Origin: Elymus sibiricus
Lineage: Eukaryota > Streptophyta > Magnoliopsida > Poales > Poaceae
Length of the DNA stretch: 64,000 nt
Assembly: GCA_039707655.1 (NCBI GenBank)
Contig: CM077667.1
Coordinates: 540,186,222 to 540,250,221 of the forward strand
Direction: 5' to 3'
Part shown: piece after piece, positions 43,942 through 52,896 of the stretch
How positions within the stretch are numbered: the stretch's first letter is position 1
Layout of the letters: every line of letters starts with the position of its first letter
Translations under genes and position numbers: made by a program
The notes under the pieces: generated by a model
The model's database searches: none
Seen by the model: the letters and a program-made list of their open reading frames with translations, nothing else
Told to the model about the DNA's origin: nothing

Positions 43942-45812
43942 CCAAATCCCGATCTCCGTTCAAGAATGGAATAAGCCAGCAAAGGGAGATCAAGGAGTTA
44001 CTTTTGTCGACGGAAGAGCAAAAGATCTGCTTTGGGAATCACTCATGTCACATTTCACCCTACCAGATCATTTGACAGATGAAGAACGGGAGAAAGTCAA
44101 GAAGAGTGCTCTTAAGAAGATGGCAATAGCATTCAACAACCACAAGAAAAGAATATGGGCCAAGTACGTAGCAAAAGGAAAGCAGACTCCAGCATTCAAG
44201 GGAACACTGGAGAAGGCAAGAGATCACTGGGACGCTTTCGTGCAGTTCAAGGAATCGGAAGAAGCTAAGGAACGGTCGAGAATAAACAAGATTAATGCTG
44301 CGAAAAAAAGTGGCACCATACTCTGGGGCCAGGTGGCTACCAGGTCGGCCGGCCTAAGTGGGATCTCACTGAGGAACAGATGATTGCTGCAGGGGTCATT
44401 CCAGTTACATTGAGTTGGCCCCCCAGGTGCAGGACTTGGTTTTATGCGCATGGGGGAAGTTGGACCCAGAGACAAGGCTGGTTATGGAGCTGGCAAGTCT
44501 TTAAGAAGCCTCCGACGCTTTAATTGTTGCAATACAAGATGCTCGAACGGGGAAGTACAAGCCCGAGAGAGAGAATGACGAGCTTACGCGTGCCCTGAAG
44601 AATCCTGAACACCTGGGACGAACACGAGGCAAAAGCGTTGTTCCGTGGTTTGAGGGGTTTGCGGTTTGGAACGCCACTTACAGAAGCCGTGCGAGAAAGA
44701 AGCAGCAGGAGGAGGAGCAGAGGAAGCAGGAAGCAGACCGCCTTCAACTAGTAGAATCAAAGCACACGGAGTTGGAACGCGCTTTCATAAGGCAGCAGGA
44801 GCAGATCGACTCACTTAGCCAGGAAAGGGCGTCTCAGCGGCAGCAGCAAGCAAATCCAGCATTTGATACAGCCGTCCCATCTATGCCGAAAAGCAGTGTG
44901 GGTTCCACCCCGTTCGATGATGCACTACTGGATAGATACCCTGTGGATGATATCAAAGCTACGACACCTTGTGAGCTACACATGAAAGTGAACAACATAT
45001 CCATGAAGGTGGCGGACGGCTATGCTTTAATAAATCCCCCTGAAGCAACAATCCATTGCAATCCGATTCCAACTGGCTATGCTCGTGTCGGGGTTGATGA
45101 AGTGATGGCGGGATATTACGAGCTAGAGCTTGACATTACTGGAGGTGACGAGGAGCGCACACTGGTAGAGGCCATACATCGTATCATTCTATGGAGAAAG
45201 GATTGCATCGTCTTTCCAAGGCCACCGACTCCTCCTCCAAGTCCGCCGCGTCATCAAGCTCCTCCTCCAAGTCCGCCGCGTCAACAAGCTCCTCCTCCAA
45301 GTCCGCCACCGCGTCAGCCGACTCCAACCCTGCCCGAGACGCAGCGCGGCGCTAGTCCGCCACCGCGTCAGTCGTCTCCACCACCCCACCCCGAGACGGA
45401 GCCCATCAGCGCGAGTCCGCCATATCGATCTCGGGCGCGTCAGCCTTCTCCAAAGCGGAAGAGAGCACCAAGCAAGAAAGCCTCTCCTCCTGCCAAAAAG
45501 AAGTTGCCTTACGAGATGACTATCGAGGAAAACAACGCCGAAGTGGCTGCCCAAGTGAAGGCCCATTTTGCACGGAAACAGCCCCCGCCGAAGGAGAAAA
45601 TACCTGATGAAGTCATACAACACTTTATTGATAATGCTCAACCGGCTGTGAAGAGGATGGACTCAGACTATGAGTGTTCTATTAAGAATAAATGCGGGAA
45701 AACTGTTCCCCAGCTGGGAGAACAGGCAGTGCAATCGACCCCCCCCCCCGCTCATTGTACAATCACATGGTGTGAGTACCACCGATCAGCCGGTAATAAC
45801 CGACGCTCATAG
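43942..45812 (+). pseudogene. CACTA ORF, central part (En/Spm plant transposase family)
   Basis: Continues the CACTA protein after the copia insertion: ISVQEWNKPAKGDQG, KDLLWESLMSHFTLP, FNNHKKRIWAKYVAKG. A run of seven A near 44304 shifts the frame, and the family's motifs resume in another frame (KWDLTEEQMIAAG, WFYAHGG), with a further break near 44500-44520. From 44525 the frame carries ENDELTRAL, then a Gln/Glu-rich coiled coil (44690-44850) and a proline-rich linker at 45220-45440 made of PPPSPPRQQA-type repeats, then a Lys/Pro-rich basic stretch. A run of ten C near 45740 shifts the frame again. Not translatable as is. Confidence 0.75.
45220..45440 (+). repeat. Proline-codon minisatellite in CACTA ORF
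   Basis: Imperfect repeats of a roughly 30-bp unit (GCTCCTCCTCCAAGTCCGCC core) encoding PPPSPPRQQA, later diverging into SPPPRQ repeats. It is a flexible linker between the DNA-binding half and the peptidase-like half. Confidence 0.8.
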
Positions 45813-45816
45813 ATAG

Positions 45817-47225
45817 ATGGCTAGAGAGGCCGGTGTCACTGTTGAACAACTCCTAGGCATCGAGGAACTCCCCAAGATTCAAGATCACGAAGTAGCATGG
45901 AAATATGTCCCTGGCCAAGATCTGGTCAGGGAGGTCGAGAATCTATCAACGAGAATGCGCAATTTGCATGACTGGTACCTGAGAGAAGTCAAGAAGGGGC
46001 GAGATTCCCTCATGGTGAAAGTCAAGGAAGAGCATTACTTCCTTGCAAAAGATTTGTGGGTTGAGTTTCAAGAAATGTTTCAGTTATTCAATCAAGACGC
46101 ACTCGACAAATCTCTCGTCAGTTGCTATTGTCTGTAAGTGATTTCTTTCTGTAATTTAAGTCTCTAGCTGTGCTCGTTCATTGCCTGTAATTATCCTCAC
46201 TATATTATTTTCTGTGGTTTTATGCAGAATGAAGATTTATGAAATGAAAAGAGATGGACGCTATGGCATTGGGTTCATTGACCTAAATACCATTAATGAA
46301 GAGGTGTGGTCACGTCACCCAAAAGAGACAGAGAAGAGCTTGCTACAGTTTTTGAAGCAACTAAATACCCTACCAGAAATAGTATTTCCTTACAACTTCG
46401 GGTGAGTCTTACTGTCTTGTACTACAAATTCTATTTTGCTTACTAGATGTTAATAAGTGTAGTTGATGAGTTATGCACATGACCGCTTAAATATACAAAC
46501 GTGTGCGGATGCAGTTTCCGCTGGATCCTGCTAATCATTGAAGTTGACGAGGGAAAAGTTAAAGTACTGGACTCACTACTTAAAGAACCTAAAGATTACT
46601 TAATCGTGAAGGGGATGGTCGACAGGTAATTTCAATCATTATTGCACTATGTCAGCCTCTTTAGTTCATTTCCTGATATCAACTAATTAATTAATAACTC
46701 ATTTATTCATTTTCTTTGCCGGGCAGGGTTTGGCAAAGGTTCATCAAACAGGTCCTAGGCGCATGGAAACAAGAGCTGACATGGGTGCGACCCAAGGTAC
46801 GTAATTAAGTAGTACTAGCTACGTGTCCGCGCATCTCTTTAATTCTAGTTTCAATATCATTATCATGCTTGATTAATTATTATCTAATTGAATTGTATTC
46901 TCGTAAAGTGCATGAGGCAGGCGCCGGGGAATAATTTATGTGCATACTACGTTTGCGAGAACATTCGCATTATGACGTCCGAAAGAAGCAGATCTGAAAA
47001 ACAACTTTGGGTACGTTTGCCAGAACACTATCCACAATTTTTTTTATCATGATCTAATATATATACACACAACTAATATATTCATCCTGATCTCCTTCTT
47101 TAAAGCTGACGGAGATGCGGGAAAAGCTCCTACCAACGGACCGCATACGAGCACTTCAAAAGGAAATTACGGGATTTTTGGTTTACCAGGTCATACATCC
47201 CAAAGGAGAATACCATTACACCTAA
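45817..47225 (+). pseudogene. CACTA-borne ULP1/C48-like peptidase domain
   Basis: Six exons fit consensus splice sites and a continuous frame: 45817-46133, 46228-46401, 46515-46625, 46727-46796, 46909-47010 and 47106-47225 (TAA). The order RDGRYGIGFIDLNTIN, FRWILLIIEVDEGKVKVLDSL, then QAPGNNLCAYYVCENI matches the SUMO/ubiquitin-like protease fold (C48) found in plant CACTA and Mutator elements. The catalytic Asp (VLDSL) and Cys (NLCAYY) positions are filled, but the position usually His-Trp reads Arg-Trp (CGC), a one-base change from CAC, so catalysis is probably lost. Its natural substrate in transposons is unknown. Separated from the upstream frame by the C-run frameshift. Confidence 0.75.
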
Positions 47226-47278
47226 TGCCTGCATGTAATTATCTGCAAATTGTAAGAGAAATTGTATATATGTACCAA

Positions 47279-47280
<2 letters not shown>

Positions 47281-47313
<33 letters not shown>
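47281..47313. repeat. AT microsatellite
   Basis: AT-dinucleotide tract of about 32 bp in the 3' untranslated part of the CACTA element. Confidence 0.85.
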
Positions 47314-47317
<4 letters not shown>

Positions 47318-47509
47318 ATGCACATACATATGGTCGTACGAGAAATTCTATGATATATATATGATTGGTTCTACGAGAAATTCTATTTATATATGCATGA
47401 CGTGTACAGTATGTATGTAATAGCGTAAAATATGTTTGAAATGAAAAAGAATTAAATGGAAAACACAAAATTAAAAGGAAAAATAAAGCATAAACCCCTA
47501 AACCCCTAT

Positions 47510-47724
47510 ACCTTTTAGTCCCGGTTGGTGTTACCAACCGGGACTAAAGGCCCCCCAGCCCCCGGCGCGGGCTCGTGCCACGTGGTGGGCCTTTGGTCCC
47601 GGGCCGTGACGAACAGAGACTAAAGGGGGGAGGGGGGCTTTAGTCCCGACCCTTTAGTGCCGGTTGTTGAACCGGGACTAAAGGCCCTTACGAACCGGGA
47701 CTAAAGGCTGATTCTGCACTAGTG
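47510..47724 (-). repeat. CACTA right subterminal repeats and inverted terminus
   Basis: Contains CTTTTAGTCCCGGTTGGTG paired with an inverted copy ending CCGGGACTAAAGG, and further CCGGGACTAAAGG copies at about 47680 and 47694. It ends GGCTGATTCTGCACTAGTG at 47724, the CACTA terminus. Subterminal copies are the expected transposase-binding sites. Confidence 0.8.
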
Positions 47725-48420
47725 GTGGTGATTTGGACGTTGCAATCTCTCGCTCGCCTAAGTCCATTGGGTGTTAGGCGTCAACCAGCCTACCTCTCGG
47801 TGTCATGAAACGCGGAGTTATAGATGTTCCTGCCCTTCCCTCGTCTACGACCATCGAGCATGTGATGCCTGTGAGTGGCATGGCCATTGAGCCAAGTGTG
47901 TTGGCACCTACTCCAAATCCAGATGCTCTCTTCGTGAAGAACCTTTGGGACTTGCTCGCCAGTGTTGAGGTTGCTAGACCTGGTTTGGACAGGTCGATTG
48001 CTTGCCTCTTGACGGGGACGCAAATAAGGGGCAAACAAAAGAAGGTGGGCAAAGGTAAGAGTGGCACCATAGGCAAGGCGTCTCTGGCTGCTTGATGGAT
48101 GACCTTCGATCTCTCGGGCCGTCCTCTTGGATTGGGTCGTCGTTGTGAGTTGGGAGGTGCCTGACGTCTTGCGTCGAGGTGTTCTTGTCGGGGGTCTCTT
48201 GGCGTAGTAGCAATGTCGGGGTTTGTGGATGTTGTGTATTTGGAGAGGCGGCCACCGCCTCTGTGGTTGTGGGGTTTCTTGCCATGTGAGTACTTAGTCC
48301 GTCCTCCGTTTGTATTTGTTTTCGCCCGGTTTTTCGTAAATTATCTTGGTAATTCTCTTCTTCTTAATTAATTGATGAGGCAAAACTTTTGCCTCCGTTT
48401 CAAAATAAAAATAAAAATAT
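47725..48420 (+). mobile_element. Probable LINE 3' end with ORF1-like remnant
   Basis: A 97-codon frame at 47805-48095 (MKRGVIDVPALP...; LFVKNLWDLLASVEVARPG; IACLLTGTQIRGKQKK) looks like the C-terminus of a cereal LINE ORF1. It is followed directly by what I recognise as a cereal LINE 3' untranslated tail (GATGAGGCAAAACTTTTGCC near 48374) and an A-rich end (AAAATAAAAATAAAAAT). No endonuclease or RT lies between, so it is internally deleted. It abuts the CACTA end; no target duplication was identified. Confidence 0.45.
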
Positions 48421-49671
48421 TACATGCCATGTGAATCTTTCATTTCTTTTCACGGACGGCATCCGTCCCTTTGCATCTAGCCATTGCGTGTGCCATGTAA
48501 TATGTCAGTTCATACGTGCATACGAACTTCCAGGCAATCTTAAAAACAAAATCGCTTCTCTCCAGAGGCAGAAAAAAGAAACTGTTAAATCATTCTTCAA
48601 CAAGACAACTTCTTGTGCTGCGTGCGAGCTCTCAATAGGACTAAGCACTGAAGCACCAATGCGACCAGACTGACGCATCGCCAATCATTGCATAAATCCC
48701 AAGGACTCGAATTATTAAGCAAGCTCCCCTCCTCGCTGATCATCTGTCAACCAACGATGAGGAAGTGAAAGAGGGGATTTGAAGGTAGAGTTACCGTGAT
48801 AGATACATTCGTACAGATTCAAGAGTCAGGCAAGCGGAAACGATAATTCCTGACCCCAATTGTAAGTGCAGGATAAGATAATTCCTCTAGACAAGAAAGA
48901 TACTCTGCTTCTCACTTGTCTGCTCTTGACGCACAATTAATTGCCATAGAGGATGGAGTTGGACCACGTACTCCTAACTCCAGCAGATTATCACCTACAC
49001 GCTCAATGCTCATGCTCAAAATTCAGCACGCAGCACCAAACTGAAGCTTGTTACAGAGCCTCCTTGCACGTCTTCAAGTAACCTTCAAGTGATAATTTCT
49101 GTGAGCAGCATCGAATACATCCATAAAAACCACACAAACACAGTACATTAAGGTGTTCAAACAGTGCATTTTATCCGTACATCAAAAAATAATACAAACC
49201 ACACACCGTCAGGTTCCTCCTGTTCTTATTTCAGGCTCACAGCAAACTCAAACATACACACAACAACAACCTCGCACAAACACACACCAAAGCCTTGCAC
49301 ACACCATCAGGTTCTTCTTCTTCTTCTTATTTCAGGCTCGTAGCAAACTCAAACATACACACAACAACAACCTCGCACAAACATCACTTGCACAAACCAA
49401 ACAGTAGCTCATCTTCCTGTGCTATATATGCACAGACGGACACTCACACAAGACCCGTAATCAAGCGGCAGTTCCCAAACCATGTAAACATAAGCACACC
49501 GGTATATAATTGCTAGCACCATCATACCGATCCATGTAGTGAACTTTCATCCTCCGGATTACCTAGGCACGAAAAAAGGTTGGGCAAACGAAACAAATTG
49601 ATGAGTCCTACAATAGTAGTGAGGCACAGAAATACATACTTGAGTTATAATTTACAAAAAGATGCTTAGAT
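48421..49671. other. Intergenic DNA 3' of the NLR-like gene
   Basis: No supported gene. It contains a CA/ACAACA-rich stretch with an imperfect 100-bp tandem duplication (about 49205-49300 and 49305-49400, both with TATTTCAGGCTC and CAACCTCGCACAAAC). Part may be 3' untranslated sequence of the neighbouring gene. Confidence 0.5.
49205..49405. repeat. 100-bp imperfect tandem duplication
   Basis: Two copies of a CAGGTTC(C/T)TC...CAACCTCGCACAAAC unit, rich in ACA triplets. Confidence 0.75.
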
Positions 49672-52600
49672 TCAGGGTGCAACTGACAAAATATTCAGCG
49701 ATAGAATAGAAAGATGCACAAACCTGAGAACTGATACTCTTGGCATGGCCTTCTTGTAGTAACACGAGAGTCGTGGGCTGAAGAGGGGGAGGCTGGCCTC
49801 CAACCCATCCCACTTCAACCTGTCCCACCACTCCTTCTCGCAATCCACCACTGCCGACGGCTTATCAAGTGCACGACCAGAGTTGATGGCTGGTAGCTGC
49901 ATCAGACTCCAACATCCTCTGAGAATGATGGTCTCCAATGCAGGAGCCAACATACTGGTTTCACATATATGCTGCAACATGGGGAGCTCGTGGAGATGTA
50001 CGTGCTTGAGGCTCGGGAATTCAATGCTACTAGCAAGTTTGCCTTTGTAGGGTTCCCCCTTTGGAAAAATCTGTCTAAGCTCACCACAATATGTGATGTG
50101 GATAGTTTCCAAGCTAGCCAAGGTGTGAAAAGACCATGGCAGTACAAAATTGAGCCTAGGGCAGGAGTGTAGTTGTATATACCGTAGATTTTGAAAGGCA
50201 CGAAATGGTCCAGCCTCATCTTCATAAAACTCGAGTTTTCTACTCCAAATGCACTGGACTGCTAGGAGGTGAGACGCACAAAGGGTCTCCATTGTCTCAA
50301 ATGAGCCTATTGTCATTGGATATTTGTCCACAAGGAAGACAGTATGCAACTTGGGGCACCTCTGGATGCAACACCACCTGATATTTGGGAATTGTGTTCT
50401 GTAGATTTGTGCTTCAAGGTTACCGGTAGTGACAGCGGGGTGGTCATGCATGTGAAAGGATTCAACTTTAGCCATCAAGTGTTCCATTCTTTTTATCTGC
50501 TCTTCACCTTCCAAATTACAGCCTCCTTTGGCAATTTCGATGTGACGCCCCAAAGGTAGATGCTGAGTGCAAGCTTCTGCCAACCAAGCTTCGCCATTAT
50601 CCTTTTCAATGACCTTCTTAAGTACATCCATGTAGGGGTATCCTACGATACTTGGAATAGTTATTCTTTCCTCGTTGTTTCCAATGACTTTTCTCCAGCC
50701 AACACTAGAAGCAAGATGTATGTGGAAATGTTGGTTGGACTCGGTAATACCAAATATATTTTTTGTGATAGAAGTATTACCAAACATATTACCATAACCT
50801 TCACTCTTGAAGGCCCAAAGGAACTTTGCATCCGTGATAACAATATGTACTAGTTGCAGAGATGCCTCCTGTTGGACCTGGGAGCATGAATAATATTGGC
50901 AGCAATCAACAACTAGTCCTCTCTTTTCCTTTTCTCGGGAATCTATGCATAATAGCTTCAAACATGGATGTCCTGCATCACTCCACTTGAGTCTACGAAG
51001 GTTCCAGCAACCCAATAGAAAGAGGCACTCAATTTGCAGAACTTCAATTGCTTCGAGGTCGAGTGCTTCGATTGCTGTGTCAGAGAGGTTTAGTTCCTTG
51101 AGGTTTGGCAATCCACGCAAGAATATATTCTTTAGCTGTTCACATCCTTCTAGAGAGATTTTTGAAACTTTTGGAGGCTCTTGATTGGCATGAACACTAG
51201 GGCGCATTTGCTTTTCTGGCATATGCAGTGAATTCTTCCACTTGGATGCTCGGCCAAATCCATCAAAACTGAAGGACTCCAATGATTTGGGAAGGGTGCC
51301 AGGATCAACTTGCTGCAACCCAGCACAACCATCAACAATAAGCACCCTCAGTCTACTAGCTGCTGAAATGTTTGGCAAAACTTCCATGCCACTATTTCCA
51401 GATAAGTCGAGAAGCTCCAGCTTTTGCATGCCCATGAATGAGTCTTGTACCAGTGCTATGAAGAAAGTAGATGAATCGATTACTCTGAGTCTATGAAGAT
51501 TACGCAACCATGTCAACTCAAGCTTAGCCATGCCCCAGACACAACTACTGGCTCCCGCTGCCTTCAGATTTAGCTCCCTCAGTTCAGTCATCAGCACCAT
51601 CTTCGATGGGGATAAGATCCAGTCCCAGTTGGTATCACGAATGTCCAACACCCACAGGCTCTTTAGGAATTCCCATTCTATCACTTGCTTCTTGTCCGTG
51701 TCACCAATGAACTCAACATCTTCATCTCTGCAACTGTCCACCCAAATAAATTTTAGGTTGCGGCAGCAGATGAAAGGTGGGGAAGCAAAGCTGAAGGTGC
51801 AGTAGGAGAGTCTCAACACACAGAGTTTGCTGGATTGATGAAACAAGTGCTTTGGCAATGCCGTCGGATGACCAAATTTTTCCAATGTCAGGAAATATGA
51901 TGTTGTCTCCTCAGGCACGGTCTGGATATCTTCGTACATTACAATACCTATCATCCGGCCTCTGCCTGAAATCCAAACACTATTCTTCTCAATTCTGAGG
52001 CTCTGAAAAAACCGCGAGTAGACAAAGTCTCTGTTTTTTTGTTTTGTAGGAAGATACTCCAATCCTATTGCTTCATGAAGTCTTTGACCAGTCTCCCACG
52101 CACTATCTCCTCCTGGTATTATCCCATCACACACCCAATAGTTAGAAGCATGGGCATCCTCATCGTAGTCAATGAGGTTGAGGTTGAGGTTGTCAGACTC
52201 ACGGTCCAAATACAAGAGGCACAGATAGATCCAACAATCTACAAATAATGCTGAGCTGATATCATGTCGAATTTGGGAAGCCTCCTCATGCACTAATAAT
52301 TTTAATTTAGAATATCCATCAGTGCAATAAAGATAAATATGAGCACTTTTCACTTTGCCTTTGATTGCAGGATCAAGTCGAAACCTGCCCCGGAACGTCC
52401 ACAATATTGTGCAGACTGAATCAAATATGGGAAGACCAGATCTAGCTAAATCAATCTCGTGATCACTCCCATTCTGAAAAATCACCAACAATGTACGACC
52501 CTTTGTCATATTATAGATGAGCTTTCCAACATCCAGCATCTCTGCTCTGGAGCTTTTATCCACCCAATTGGAATCATCCTCCTCATCCTGCTTATCAAAC

Positions 52601-52896
52601 AAGTCCATTGCGGATCTGTCCAGCATCAGCTCCTCTGCGATTCTCCTCTGCATTGCTCTCCTGCTTTCCCACACCGAGCAGTCCACACGGATAACTATGT
52701 CAAACTTGTGCTGCTGGGATTTGGCTGAGTCGGCTATGGCGGCAAGGACAGCAGACGTACCCAGCCCACCCCAACCATCAAAGTAAATGTTTTGCCCACC
52801 CTCATAATAAGGTCGATCGGAGGCATTGCTCAAATAATTGCGGAGTATGTTATCCGCGGTGTCTCGAATGGTGTCTTCATAGATATACTGCAGCAA
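49672..52896 (-). CDS. NLR-like protein with degenerate nucleotide-binding motifs (1074 codons)
   Basis: Longest open frame of the window, with no stops or shifts. Residues about 34-170 align in order with an NB domain: P-loop position GWGGLGTSAV (41-50; Thr where Lys is required), FDIVIRVDCSVW (65-76), kinase-2 position LLVIFQNGSD (136-145; no Asp pair), and SVCTILWTFRGRF. A short ARC-like part (YWVCDGIIPGGDSAWETG; LHEAIGLEYLP) follows. From about 330 to 1040 are leucine-rich repeats (LRVLIVDGCAGLQQV, LKELNLSDTAIEALDL, LETIILRGCWSLMQLP). No coiled-coil or TIR start is seen. The frame opens at TTG after an upstream TGA, so a 5' exon is likely, joined at CTGCAG/TATATC near 52890. A CAG/GTTTGT donor at 49724 suggests the last residues are intron. 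It looks like an immune-receptor relative of the grasses; ATP binding is doubtful. Confidence 0.82.
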   Translation of the reverse strand: MLQYIYEDTIRDTADNILRNYLSNASDRPYYEGGQNIYFDGWGGLGTSAVLAAIADSAKSQQHKFDIVIRVDCSVWESRRAMQRRIAEELMLDRSAMDLFDKQDEEDDSNWVDKSSRAEMLDVGKLIYNMTKGRTLLVIFQNGSDHEIDLARSGLPIFDSVCTILWTFRGRFRLDPAIKGKVKSAHIYLYCTDGYSKLKLLVHEEASQIRHDISSALFVDCWIYLCLLYLDRESDNLNLNLIDYDEDAHASNYWVCDGIIPGGDSAWETGQRLHEAIGLEYLPTKQKNRDFVYSRFFQSLRIEKNSVWISGRGRMIGIVMYEDIQTVPEETTSYFLTLEKFGHPTALPKHLFHQSSKLCVLRLSYCTFSFASPPFICCRNLKFIWVDSCRDEDVEFIGDTDKKQVIEWEFLKSLWVLDIRDTNWDWILSPSKMVLMTELRELNLKAAGASSCVWGMAKLELTWLRNLHRLRVIDSSTFFIALVQDSFMGMQKLELLDLSGNSGMEVLPNISAASRLRVLIVDGCAGLQQVDPGTLPKSLESFSFDGFGRASKWKNSLHMPEKQMRPSVHANQEPPKVSKISLEGCEQLKNIFLRGLPNLKELNLSDTAIEALDLEAIEVLQIECLFLLGCWNLRRLKWSDAGHPCLKLLCIDSREKEKRGLVVDCCQYYSCSQVQQEASLQLVHIVITDAKFLWAFKSEGYGNMFGNTSITKNIFGITESNQHFHIHLASSVGWRKVIGNNEERITIPSIVGYPYMDVLKKVIEKDNGEAWLAEACTQHLPLGRHIEIAKGGCNLEGEEQIKRMEHLMAKVESFHMHDHPAVTTGNLEAQIYRTQFPNIRWCCIQRCPKLHTVFLVDKYPMTIGSFETMETLCASHLLAVQCIWSRKLEFYEDEAGPFRAFQNLRYIQLHSCPRLNFVLPWSFHTLASLETIHITYCGELRQIFPKGEPYKGKLASSIEFPSLKHVHLHELPMLQHICETSMLAPALETIILRGCWSLMQLPAINSGRALDKPSAVVDCEKEWWDRLKWDGLEASLPLFSPRLSCYYKKAMPRVSVLRFVHLSILSLNILSVAP

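Larger units (their letters stand above)
5110..47724 (+). mobile_element. CACTA (En/Spm) DNA transposon, interrupted, 5' end not found
   Basis: Host element for most of the window. Its right terminus is CACTAGTGCAGAATCAGCC read on the - strand, ending at 47724, preceded by subterminal palindromes of TTTAGTCCCGGTT type. Its ORF starts at 24050 (and again at 26284 in the duplicated copy), resumes at 43942 after the copia insertion and ends at 47225. The flanks of the Fatima-like element share GATGTATTCGAGAT motifs, so CACTA sequence reaches left of 5210. No CACTA inverted terminus is visible before 5210, and no TNP2-type transposase was found, so it is defective or needs a helper. The left limit given is approximate. 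Confidence 0.75.

Noticed and set aside
45189..45641. 150-codon frame on the - strand in the proline-rich CACTA region
   Set aside because: A complement of the PPPSPP minisatellite; Arg/Trp/Leu repeats with no domain.
47510..47724. MITE or microRNA hairpin from the TTTAGTCCCGGTT palindromes
   Set aside because: The copies end in the CACTA terminus and follow the CACTA ORF, so they are its subterminal repeats.
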